This document shows, one piece after another, positions 26,901-33,686 of a stretch of DNA of 64,000 nt (the first letter of the stretch is position 1; every line of letters starts with the position of its first letter). Below the pieces are notes generated by a model that had not been told where the DNA came from, did not search any database, and worked only from the letters and a program-made list of their open reading frames with translations. The translations under genes and the position numbers were made by a program. Source of the stretch: CAWGCA01 sp963820955 (GTDB lineage Bacteria; Pseudomonadota; Gammaproteobacteria; Chromatiales; Chromatiaceae); assembly GCA_963820955.1 (NCBI GenBank), contig CAWGCA010000053.1, positions 20,445-84,444 of the forward strand, written 5' to 3'.

Positions 26901-27374
26901 GATCGCGAGAAAGGTGGCCGCCTCGATCAGCCCGTTGCCGCCGATCAGCTCATCCTTGTGCAGGTGGTCAGGCAGGATCGCATATTTGAGTGGTCCGAAA
27001 AAAGTCGATTGGGTGCCCATCAGGAACAGCATGATCATCAGAAAGCTGACGCTCTGCAGGTAGAAGCCGATGGCCGTTCCGATCATCAGAAATATCTCCG
27101 CTATCTTGATCAGCCGGATCAGCCGCGCCTTGTCGTACTTGTCGGACAACTGCCCGGCGGTGGCGGAGAACAGAAAAAAGGGCAGGATGAAAATGCCAGC
27201 CGCCGCCGTCACCATCAGCTGGGCATTGAGGCCCTGTTTACTGGCCAACGAATAGGTGATCAGTATCACCAGGGCGTTCTTGAATACGTTGTCGTTGAAA
27301 GCGCCCAGTGTCTGGGTCAGAAACAGCGGCAGAAAGCGGCGGGTCCCCAGGAGGGTGAACTGACTGTGAGACAT
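23943..27374 (-). CDS. aas: MFS / PlsC acyltransferase / acyl-ACP synthetase fusion (Aas-type phospholipid recycling enzyme)
   Basis: This 1143-residue membrane protein has three modules. Residues 1-415 form an LplT-like MFS lysophospholipid flippase (FLPLFLTQTLGAFNDNVFKNALV). Residues 430-640 are a PlsC acyltransferase with NHQSYLDP near 466 and PEGR near 535. Residues 660-1140 are an AMP-binding ligase with YTSGTEGTPKG near 808 and YGATETSP near 955. In E. coli, LplT and Aas are separate; this fusion imports lysophosphatidylethanolamine and re-acylates it at the inner membrane. ATG at 27372-27374 has AAGGAA upstream; the earlier in-frame codon adds 25 residues unlike any MFS N-terminus. Confidence 0.93.
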   Translation of the reverse strand: MSHSQFTLLGTRRFLPLFLTQTLGAFNDNVFKNALVILITYSLASKQGLNAQLMVTAAAGIFILPFFLFSATAGQLSDKYDKARLIRLIKIAEIFLMIGTAIGFYLQSVSFLMIMLFLMGTQSTFFGPLKYAILPDHLHKDELIGGNGLIEAATFLAILLGTVVGGVFILIQGGVHIISICILLVALAGWYSSRFIPSTEPAMPLLRVNANFLTETWKIIRYTAGYRDIFLAILAISWFWLVGATFLAQVPTFGKDVLGGNQNLVTLLLLVFSVGIGVGSLLCNRMLKGVVNATYVPLGALGITVFAVDLYFASRHAQPAAGAALIGAAEFLTTFNGWRILVDILLLAIAGGIYVVPLNAIVQERSDEEHRSRNIAAVNIINSLFMVISALGTAAMLTAGFSVPEVFLSVAIVNAGVAFYITRLLPGALARSLVSWLLEILYRVEVEGLKHYKEAGDKVLIVANHQSYLDPLLIAAYIPDNLTFAVNTYVARNRLVKFFLSMAKTFALDPANPLSTRELIASIREREKVVLFPEGRITVTGSLMKVYEGAGMIADRSGATILPVRIDGAQHSPFSHLKGKVRISLFPKIRLTFMPPRSFEVPEELKGRSRRQYAGQKLNDVMTDMVFRSSRYQQTLFRSLLDASKAHGRKHQVLEDVERRPLNYGAMLTGCFILGRELAKDTSPSEHVGLLLPNINATAIAFFGLQAYGRVPAMLNFSTGIKNVISCCGATEIQVVCSSRRFVEMGNLQEMVSAIEKAGIRLVYLEDVRQQITLPGKLLGLLASRVPALSYRLTDPVRDHLSSAVVLYTSGTEGTPKGVVLSHNNIQANRYQVSSCIDFGPSDIVFNALPMFHSFGLTCGTMLPLLAGVKVFLYPSPLHYRIVPELVYDSNSTILFGTDTFLSGYARFANPYDFYSIRYVFTGAEKLKDTTRQIWGERFGVRVFEGYGATETSPVLAMNTPMQNRRGSVGRLMPGIEHRLEAMPGIDEGGRLWVHGPNVMRGYLLADAPGRLQPPQDGWYDTGDIVELDGEGYLFIKGRAKRFAKIGGEMVSLAAVESLAAKVWPGFGHVVVNLPDKKKGEQLVLLTENQKASRDELSAFAKAEGVTALSVPATIIHIDKLPLLGTGKTDFGTAKEIAESKMR

Positions 27375-27445
27375 ATAGATTCCTTGGTTGTTTTTTATCG
27401 GCCGGGGAAAACACCCGGCAGATCCAGGCAGCGCCAGCAGTAGTC

Positions 27446-28483
27446 TCACCCATCGGCAAGCAAGGCCAATTCGGAGGCCAGTTCTTGCTGCCCGATAGAG
27501 TTGAAATTTTCCCGTTCAAAGATCGTAAAGCCGCCTGCCGTTTCGTACCAGGCGAAGCCACGGGCCCAGGGCGAATGGCTGTACTCACCCTGCCTAAGAC
27601 GGCGCAGACAGTAAATTCTACCGGGCAGATAGATCAGATTATAACTGATATTGCGGCGGTGCAGTTCGGAGACCAAACGCCAGGCCTCAGCACTGCTGAA
27701 AAAGCACTGGCAACGGAGCGGATAGGCCAGAGAGCCCCCATTATGCTGCCAGAGGGGATCCGCTACCGGCAGCATACGGCGACGCTGAAACATCTGGAAG
27801 TGGAGGTGGTTGACCGATGCGTAGGCGCCCAGACTGTTATAGCCAAAACCGACGCCCGGCAGTGTCCGCGCCAGCGTTTCGGTCAACTGCCAGAGATAAT
27901 CATTGTCTCGCTCGCGCAGAAACTGGGACAGGCCAGCACGTGGTTCCGGCACCAACAGCCCGTGCATTTCCACGAACGGAAACTTGTTGTAAAACACAGC
28001 CGCATTGCGGCCGCACAACCAGCCCTGCCAAAGGATCTCCTTGCGCAGGAACGGCTTGTTGAAATTGAACCCCGCCGGGTCATAGGGCGCGGTGATACGG
28101 GTAACGGCCTTCCCCGTCATGCGGGCGGGGCGAAAGGCGCGCAACGGGTTGAACTGCAGCTCCCAGGGGCCTACCTGGCGAAACTCGGTGGCCGACAAGC
28201 CATCGAACCCCACTGCCAGCAACCGGCGAAAGACAGACAGGTCGTCCTCCGCATCATCCAGGATCAGTCCCTGGCGGTCCGTTTCGCGCATATTGGCGGC
28301 AAGCCGCAGAAATCGGCGTCTCAATTTATCACCCAGAACCTGCCACAACACAGGATCGAAGCCCGCATTGGCCAGCACCAGGATATAGACCCCCAACTCG
28401 TCGTATCCGGACAGCAGTTCCTGCAGTCCGGTCTCGAAGTTGTGTCGGAAGTTTTCGGGGGAGGAGAAAGGGGAGGGTTTCAA
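27446..28483 (-). CDS. HIT-superfamily (Ap4A phosphorylase/GalT-like) protein
   Basis: This 345-residue cytosolic protein contains a GalT/HIT-like fold: NKFPFVEMHGLLVPEP precedes the active-site segment VNHLHFQMF near residue 223. The H-x-H-x-Q arrangement matches nucleotidyl transferases and hydrolases that form a His-nucleotide intermediate. The substrate is unknown; nucleotide-sugar or dinucleoside polyphosphate phosphorolysis are the family options. Its ATG overlaps the stop of the upstream metal permease gene (ATGA), so the two are co-translated. The fused acyltransferase gene follows 71 bp downstream. Confidence 0.65.
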   Translation of the reverse strand: MKPSPFSSPENFRHNFETGLQELLSGYDELGVYILVLANAGFDPVLWQVLGDKLRRRFLRLAANMRETDRQGLILDDAEDDLSVFRRLLAVGFDGLSATEFRQVGPWELQFNPLRAFRPARMTGKAVTRITAPYDPAGFNFNKPFLRKEILWQGWLCGRNAAVFYNKFPFVEMHGLLVPEPRAGLSQFLRERDNDYLWQLTETLARTLPGVGFGYNSLGAYASVNHLHFQMFQRRRMLPVADPLWQHNGGSLAYPLRCQCFFSSAEAWRLVSELHRRNISYNLIYLPGRIYCLRRLRQGEYSHSPWARGFAWYETAGGFTIFERENFNSIGQQELASELALLADG

Positions 28484-29595
28484 CCGCAGCAGCCCCCGTC
28501 TTCCCGGGCCTTCCCCCGGGTCAGGTAACGGCGAAAGGGCTTGATCGCTGCAACGACCAGCACCAGCAGACTCAGCGTCGATAGAATAACGGGCAGTTCT
28601 CTCTCTTCCGTGCCGCTATTGGCCATGCCAGCCAGGGCATCTATATCAAAGGTGGCCACCAGTTCATCCAACCCAAGGCCGAGCAGGAGACTGACTCCAC
28701 CTACCCCGACGAGATAGGCGATCAAGGCCCGCCCCCCGAGTTCTCGCCGCACCAGCAGCAGGCCGGCCAGATTGCTGGCCGGTCCCGCCAGCAGGAAGAC
28801 CAGCACCGTACCCGGGGAAACACCAGCAAACAGCATGGCGTGGGCCAGCGGCGTACTGGCCGTCGCGCAGACATACATGGGTACAGAGATCAGCAGAATC
28901 AGGAGCATCGCCCCGAGACCACTGCCCCAGGCTGCCAGCAGACCCGGCGGCACCAGGGTTACCACTAGCCCGGCGGCCAGGATACCCACTGTCAACCAGA
29001 GGACGAGATCGTCCAAAAGGTCGCTGAAGGCATAACGCAATCCACCCAGGGTGCGCCGCCAGAGGCCTTCGCGGTCGGCCACCCCACCGCTGGCGACAGC
29101 ACAGCCGCGGTCACAACTGGACCCGGTATCGCATCCAGACCCTGAGGCTGATTGCTCCAGCTGCAGCCCGCCGCCAGGTTCTGAACCGGGCTGCTCCATG
29201 CGCCCGACCAGCAGGCCAGCGATGATAGCGGACAACACTGCGGACAGCGGCCGCAGCAGGGCCAGAAAGGGGCCCAGCAGCACCCAGGATAGGGCCACCG
29301 AATCCACTCCCGTTTCGGGTGTGGCGATGAGAAAAGAGGTGGTGGCGGCAGGGGACGCCCCGGATCGGTGCAGGGAAAATGCGGCCGGCAGGGTGCCACA
29401 GGAGCAGAGCGGAAGGGGCGCACCGATCAGCGCGGCGCGAGTTACCGGCCCGAAACCGTTGCCCCCCAGGGAGCGGCCGACCAGTGCCGTTGGGAGCCAT
29501 GCATGGATCAGTCCTGCCGACACCAGCCCCAGCAGTAACCAGGGTGCCGAAACAAGCGCCAACTCCAGGGTGTTGTCGAAAAAGGCTTCCACCAT
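28480..29595 (-). CDS. SO_0444-family Cu/Zn efflux permease (YraQ/DUF318-like)
   Basis: This 371-residue polytopic inner-membrane permease has the family signature GAPLPLCSCGTLPAAFSLHRSGASPAATTSFLIATPETG (conserved Cys pair near residue 65). A hydrophilic mid-loop rich in potential metal ligands (CDTGSSCDRGC, about 150-165) and a C-terminal GGCCG follow. A second set of helices includes LISVPMYVCATASTPLAHAML. Members are proposed to export copper or zinc. The position next to the zinc regulon supports metal transport, but it reads separately from yidD, 95 bp away. It overlaps the HIT-like gene by four bases. Confidence 0.85.
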   Translation of the reverse strand: MVEAFFDNTLELALVSAPWLLLGLVSAGLIHAWLPTALVGRSLGGNGFGPVTRAALIGAPLPLCSCGTLPAAFSLHRSGASPAATTSFLIATPETGVDSVALSWVLLGPFLALLRPLSAVLSAIIAGLLVGRMEQPGSEPGGGLQLEQSASGSGCDTGSSCDRGCAVASGGVADREGLWRRTLGGLRYAFSDLLDDLVLWLTVGILAAGLVVTLVPPGLLAAWGSGLGAMLLILLISVPMYVCATASTPLAHAMLFAGVSPGTVLVFLLAGPASNLAGLLLVRRELGGRALIAYLVGVGGVSLLLGLGLDELVATFDIDALAGMANSGTEERELPVILSTLSLLVLVVAAIKPFRRYLTRGKAREDGGCCG

Positions 29596-29689
29596 TTTGC
29601 AAAGGAATATCGGCTGCGTATAAACGAGAAATTTGACTAGTATATTGTGCTGACCCTACCTAGGCGAATTGCGCTGAGGTGACTGGCTA

Positions 29690-29971
29690 CTATGGCTCGT
29701 CAGATGAGACAGGGGCCTTTCCTTTCACCCCGCTCTCCGCTGCTGCCTTGCCGGTCCGTTTTTCCGGAACCGGATCGTATCCCCCCTCGTGAAAGGGGTG
29801 GCAGCGCGACACCCTTTTCAAACCCAGCCAGATCCCTTTCAGCGCCCCGTGCCGCTCTATGGCCTCCTGGGTATATGCGGAACAGCTGGGATAATAGCGG
29901 CAGTTGTTGCCCAGAAAGGGGCTGATCAAGTAGCCGTATCCGCGGATCAACAGGATGAGTAGTCTCTTCAC
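29690..29971 (-). CDS. yidD: Membrane protein insertion efficiency factor YidD
   Basis: GTG at 29969-29971 gives about 93 residues. The core is canonical: LLILLIRGYGYLISPFLGNNCRYYPSCSAYTQEAIERHG, then KRVSRCHPFHEGGYDPVP, with the conserved Cys residues. YidD lies at the inner membrane and assists YidC-dependent insertion. It is normally found in the rnpA-yidC cluster, so its place behind zur here is unusual. A longer start at 30022 would overlap the zur 3' end by 32 bases; the SD before the chosen GTG is tight, so the start is uncertain. The C-terminal tail is hydrophilic and variable. Confidence 0.9.
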   Translation of the reverse strand: MKRLLILLIRGYGYLISPFLGNNCRYYPSCSAYTQEAIERHGALKGIWLGLKRVSRCHPFHEGGYDPVPEKRTGKAAAESGVKGKAPVSSDEP

Positions 29972-29990
29972 TCCATATTCCGTGAATTTA

Positions 29991-30461
29991 TCAGCGTATC
30001 TTGGTATCGGCGCAACGGGCACAGCATCCGGTCACCTCGATAATCCTTGAATCCGCTCTGAATCCCAATGCACGGACCGCCCTGCCCAGGATGCGCTCTA
30101 CCGACTGATCCTCCAGTTCCTCCACCTGACCGCAATCGCGGCAGATCAGAAACTGACCGGCATGGGGGTGATCGGGCTGCACACAACTGACAAAGGCGTT
30201 GAGGGACTCCAGGCGGTGCACTAACCCCTGTTTCTGCAGAAACTGCAGTGCCCGATAGACCGTGGCCGGCTTGGCCCCGGGTATCATTCCCGTCAGTTGC
30301 TCCAGAATTTCATAGGCCCCCATCGGCTGAACACGACTGCAGAGAATCCCCAGTACCCGTCGCCGCTGGTGTGTCAGACGCACACCCCGCTCCCGGCAAA
30401 GCCGGTCGGCCTGCTGCAGGATGACGGATACCTCGCCCCCTCGGCTTGGCAGCTGCTTCAT
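29991..30461 (-). CDS. zur: Zinc uptake regulator Zur (Fur family)
   Basis: This is a 156-residue Fur-family repressor. The DNA-binding winged helix (RLTHQRRRVLGILC to ATVYRALQFLQKQGLV) is followed by the metal-binding dimerisation domain with HPHAGQFLICRDCGQVEEL and a terminal CCARCAD. These give the structural CxxC pairs of Zur. With zinc it binds a palindrome and represses zinc uptake. Cotranscription with znuA-znuC-znuB and the operator before znuA support Zur rather than Fur. The gap to znuB is 10 bases, implying an autoregulated operon. Confidence 0.92.
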   Translation of the reverse strand: MKQLPSRGGEVSVILQQADRLCRERGVRLTHQRRRVLGILCSRVQPMGAYEILEQLTGMIPGAKPATVYRALQFLQKQGLVHRLESLNAFVSCVQPDHPHAGQFLICRDCGQVEELEDQSVERILGRAVRALGFRADSRIIEVTGCCARCADTKIR

Positions 30462-30471
30462 CCCGATAGGC

Positions 30472-31326
30472 CTACGGTGAAGTTTCCCTGCTAAAACTCA
30501 GCCCATAGCGCCGCTTCAGAGCAGTTCCGATCAGGGTCGACAACAGATAATTCATCCCGGCCACTAGAATGATCGTTGCCCCCGCAGGCAAATCTGACTG
30601 ATAAGCCGTTCCCAGGCCGACTAAGGTAAACACCATGCCCAGCAGGGTGGCAAGCAGCATCATCTTACCCAGGGTGTGCACATACTGGGCGGCTATGGCC
30701 GCCGGCAAAGTCAGCAGTGCAATTACCAGAATCAGGCCCACCACCTGAATCAACAGCACCACGGTAACCGCCACCAGGCAGAGTAGCAGCAGGTAGAAAA
30801 ATGTCACCGGGACCCCCCGCAATCGGGCAAATTCCTCGTCGAAGGAGACCGCCAGAAAGGGCCAGTAGAAAAGCAGCACTGCCATGAGCACCAGCAGATC
30901 CAACCCCGCCATCAACCATAAGTCCTGCCCCGCCACCATCAGGATATTTCCAAACAGATAGCTCATCAGATCGACGTTGTAACCAGGAGTACGGGAAATA
31001 AAGAGGATGCCGATGGCCATGCCCACCGCCCAGACCGCCCCGATCAAGGTATCTTCCTGCTCGCGCCAGCGCAGCTTCACCCACCCGATCAGCAGCGCGG
31101 CCACCAGGGCGGCCACCAAAGCCCCGCCGAGCGGACTTAGCCCATAGAAAAAAGCAACGCCCATGCCACCAAGCACTGTGTGGGAAATCCCCCCGGCGAG
31201 AAAGCCGATTCGCTTCACCACTACGTAACTGCCCATGATGCCGCAGCCCACACTGGCCAGCAGCCCGCCAATCAGGGCGTGCTGCAGAAATCCGTACTGA
31301 AGCAATGCATCAAACAGACTGCTCAT
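30472..31326 (-). CDS. znuB: Zinc ABC transporter permease ZnuB
   Basis: This 284-residue ABC-3 family inner-membrane permease has about eight helices. Typical segments include GGLLASVGCGIMGSYVVVKRIGFLAGGISHTVLGGMG near the start and LLTLPAAIAAQYVHTLGKMM toward the C-terminus. It forms the channel of the high-affinity zinc importer with ZnuC and receives zinc from ZnuA. It follows znuC by three bases and precedes zur by ten. Confidence 0.95.
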   Translation of the reverse strand: MSSLFDALLQYGFLQHALIGGLLASVGCGIMGSYVVVKRIGFLAGGISHTVLGGMGVAFFYGLSPLGGALVAALVAALLIGWVKLRWREQEDTLIGAVWAVGMAIGILFISRTPGYNVDLMSYLFGNILMVAGQDLWLMAGLDLLVLMAVLLFYWPFLAVSFDEEFARLRGVPVTFFYLLLLCLVAVTVVLLIQVVGLILVIALLTLPAAIAAQYVHTLGKMMLLATLLGMVFTLVGLGTAYQSDLPAGATIILVAGMNYLLSTLIGTALKRRYGLSFSRETSP

Positions 31327-31329
31327 CGA

Positions 31330-32064
31330 TCACCCGTGTACATGTTCCACCATCCGTACCTCCGATCCGTAGAGCTCACTGATCACCTTGCCATCGATAT
31401 CCGCCGTATGGTGACACATCAGTGAGCGGTTGAGGCAGGCCACCCGATTGACGTAGCGGGAGATGAAACCGATGTCGTGGGAGACCACGATAATGGTCAT
31501 TCGCCGGTTGAGCTGCTCAAGCAGATCGAAGATGTCGGTCTCGATGCGCATGTCGATATTGGCGGTTGGCTCATCCAGGATCAGAATCCGTGGTTCACAA
31601 GCCAGCGCCCGGGCCAGCAGCACCCGCTGCAGCTGCCCCCCGGACAGGGTGTAGAGCTGGCGTCCCGCCAGATCCACCACCTCGGTCTCTTCCATCGCCT
31701 GCCGTGCGATCTCCCGGTCCCGGTTTCGAAAACGCCCCGGCAACCAGCCGTGACGGAGGCGCCCCATCAGCACGGCATGCGCCACACTGATCGGAAAATC
31801 GCGACGAAACGTAGGATACTGGGAAACATAACCTATCTGTTTTCTCCCCTCCCGGGGCGGTCGCCCGAGTACCTGTACCTGACCGGCCTGGGGTTCGAGC
31901 AAACCGAGAACCAACTTCAGCAAGGTGCTTTTTCCTCCGGCATTGGGACCGACCACTCCGAGAAATTCGCCTTCCCCCAATTCCAGATTCACCCCTTCCA
32001 GCACGGCCGGCCCGTCATAGGCGAAGCTGACATCCACCAACTTGACCGCCGGTAAGTCGTTCAT
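31330..32064 (-). CDS. znuC: Zinc ABC transporter ATP-binding protein ZnuC
   Basis: This 244-residue ATPase has Walker A GPNAGGKSTLL near residue 40, signature LSGGQLQRVLLARAL, Walker B RILILDEPTANID and the switch His in VVSHDIG. The C-terminus ends EHVHG, and several His could interact with zinc. It powers the ZnuB permease. The ATG overlaps the znuA stop by four bases. Confidence 0.95.
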   Translation of the reverse strand: MNDLPAVKLVDVSFAYDGPAVLEGVNLELGEGEFLGVVGPNAGGKSTLLKLVLGLLEPQAGQVQVLGRPPREGRKQIGYVSQYPTFRRDFPISVAHAVLMGRLRHGWLPGRFRNRDREIARQAMEETEVVDLAGRQLYTLSGGQLQRVLLARALACEPRILILDEPTANIDMRIETDIFDLLEQLNRRMTIIVVSHDIGFISRYVNRVACLNRSLMCHHTADIDGKVISELYGSEVRMVEHVHG

Positions 32065-32993
32065 TGTGCTGCCTCGGCGATGGCGTCCGCCACCCGGCGA
32101 AGGTTGGCCGGATAATCCAGCGCCAGTGGATCGATAGCGAAGATCCGTGCCCCCACGGCCTCCGCCACCACCTTCGCCTGGGCCTGGCTGAACTGACGCT
32201 GGACAAAAATCACCCGAATCTGCTCTGCCCGGGCCTGGTCGATGAGCCGAGCCAGGGTGCGTCCTCCCGGCCCCTTTCCCTCTATCTGTATCGGGATCTG
32301 CCGCAACCCGTAGCGGTCTGTGAAATAGCCCCAGGAGGGGTGAAAAACCATGATATTTCTTGATCCAAGTACAGAGAGTCGCTGCCGGATCTCCTGATCC
32401 AAAGCATCAAGCTCGGCGGCAAACCGCTGGTAATTCTGATCGAAATCCGCCTGGTGCCTGGGATCCAGTTCGGACAGCCGGTCCCGCAGGCGGCTCAGCA
32501 TGGATTTGACCCGCAAGGGATCCAGCCAGACGTGGGGATCAGGCTCTCCTTGCGGCGAATGATCCGGCTCCAAAGAGTGACTATGGACCCCAGCCGACTC
32601 CATCTGCCGCAGCACCAGGCCATTGCGCGCATCGAGCACTGCCATCGACGGGTTGGCCTCAACAATGTGCCCCATCCAGACCTCCTCGAAGGGTACTCCA
32701 ATGCGATAGTAGAGCCGGGCAGCCGCCAGCGCTGCGATCTGCCGGGGAAGGGGCTCAAAGGTAGACGGACTCTGTCCAGGACCTACCAGCACAGCAACCT
32801 GAACATGCTCTCCCCCGATCCTCTCAACGAAATACTTCTGGGGCAGGATACTGACGAATACCTGCAGCTTGCCTTGCTCGCCGGCCTTTCCCTGAACGGC
32901 TGAAAGGGAGAGCAAAAGCAGTAGAAGCAAACTGAAAAAATTCAATCTGTTCCTTGCGCTCAGTGTGCTCTGTGGTTTCCTGTTTCGGTTCAA
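32061..32993 (-). CDS. znuA: Periplasmic zinc-binding protein ZnuA
   Basis: This 310-residue cluster A-I solute-binding protein has a signal sequence (LNFFSLLLLLLLSLSAVQG). Zinc-ligand landmarks include FVSILPQKYFVERIGGEHV, the short His-rich loop HSHSLEPDHSP near residues 137-148, PDPHVWLDP, and MVFHPSWGYFTDRYGL. The His loop is much shorter than in E. coli ZnuA. It captures zinc in the periplasm and hands it to ZnuBC. It is the first gene of the znuA-znuC-znuB-zur(-yidD) operon, controlled by the Zur box about 60 bp upstream. Confidence 0.95.
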   Translation of the reverse strand: MNRNRKPQSTLSARNRLNFFSLLLLLLLSLSAVQGKAGEQGKLQVFVSILPQKYFVERIGGEHVQVAVLVGPGQSPSTFEPLPRQIAALAAARLYYRIGVPFEEVWMGHIVEANPSMAVLDARNGLVLRQMESAGVHSHSLEPDHSPQGEPDPHVWLDPLRVKSMLSRLRDRLSELDPRHQADFDQNYQRFAAELDALDQEIRQRLSVLGSRNIMVFHPSWGYFTDRYGLRQIPIQIEGKGPGGRTLARLIDQARAEQIRVIFVQRQFSQAQAKVVAEAVGARIFAIDPLALDYPANLRRVADAIAEAAQ

Positions 32994-33049
32994 TTGACGG
33001 CAAACTAGGGTGCGGGCCAGCGATGGCCGAGTTTTAGAATGAATCAGCT

Positions 33050-33072
33050 AAAGTGTTATATTATCACATATT
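33050..33072. promoter_or_regulatory. Zur box between znuA and the zinc-ribbon gene
   Basis: The core TGTTATATTATCACA at 33054-33068 matches the gammaproteobacterial Zur consensus TGTTATANTATAACA with one mismatch, and 18 of 22 defined positions match over the full 23-mer. It lies 57 bases before the znuA start and 30 bases before the divergent ATG at 33102, so it could control both directions. Confidence 0.85.
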
Positions 33073-33101
33073 GAAAACTCGCCCGCCGCGCGCTGTCCGT
33101 C

Positions 33102-33686
33102 ATGAGCACAGGAAAACTCTGCTTCCGCCCCCCCTTTTCCGCCCCCCTGCCGTCACTGCCTTCGATCACGGAGCGGCTAAGACGCATCGGCCTGATCGAC
33201 CGCCCGTTCAGGGAGAAGGAGCAGTCGTTTCTAACCGGAGAACGGTTTCTGCAACTGATCACCTTCCTGGGCTGTTCGCCCTATCTGCAGTTGGAACCAC
33301 CGGATGACGGCGGCAGCAATTTCTGCCATCTGCGTTTTCTCGGTCCCTTCGAGCAGCCGCAATTCCTCTACGGCGGTAACACCCGTCCACCGAAATGCCC
33401 GAATTGCAGGCGAGGCATTAATGACTGGCTATCGCTGGTCGAACAGTGGCAGGCGGAACCAGAGGCACCGAGCATCACCTGCCCAAACTGCGGGCAGCAC
33501 TCTTCACCCCTCACCCTGGAGTGGCGACGGACCGCCGGATTCGGGCGTTTTTTCATCCAGGTTGCTGAGGTATTTCCCGGTGAAGCGGTGCCCGTAGCAG
33601 AGCTGATGAACTGTCTGCGGTCGGGGGGAGAGAGCTGGGACTATTTCTATCTGCAGGAGTGGCCGAAAGACCGGGTTATAGACTGA
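33102..33686 (+). CDS. Unknown protein with two CPNC zinc-ribbon pairs
   Basis: This 194-residue soluble protein has no signal peptide. Two CxxC pairs (KCPNCRRG near residue 99 and TCPNCGQH near 127) are placed to form one zinc ribbon. Flanking regions are rich in aromatic residues and Pro (FLGCSPYLQLEPP, GESWDYFYLQEWPKD). I do not recognise the family. It is divergent from znuA across a Zur box, so zinc-dependent expression is likely. Its 3' end overlaps the end of the convergent GGDEF gene by 11 bases. Possible roles (zinc allocation or a zinc-status protein) are inference only. Confidence 0.75.
   Translation: MSTGKLCFRPPFSAPLPSLPSITERLRRIGLIDRPFREKEQSFLTGERFLQLITFLGCSPYLQLEPPDDGGSNFCHLRFLGPFEQPQFLYGGNTRPPKCPNCRRGINDWLSLVEQWQAEPEAPSITCPNCGQHSSPLTLEWRRTAGFGRFFIQVAEVFPGEAVPVAELMNCLRSGGESWDYFYLQEWPKDRVID

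Noticed and set aside
25647..27443. Rightward 598-codon frame
   Set aside because: Antisense shadow of the MFS/PlsC/synthetase fusion gene.
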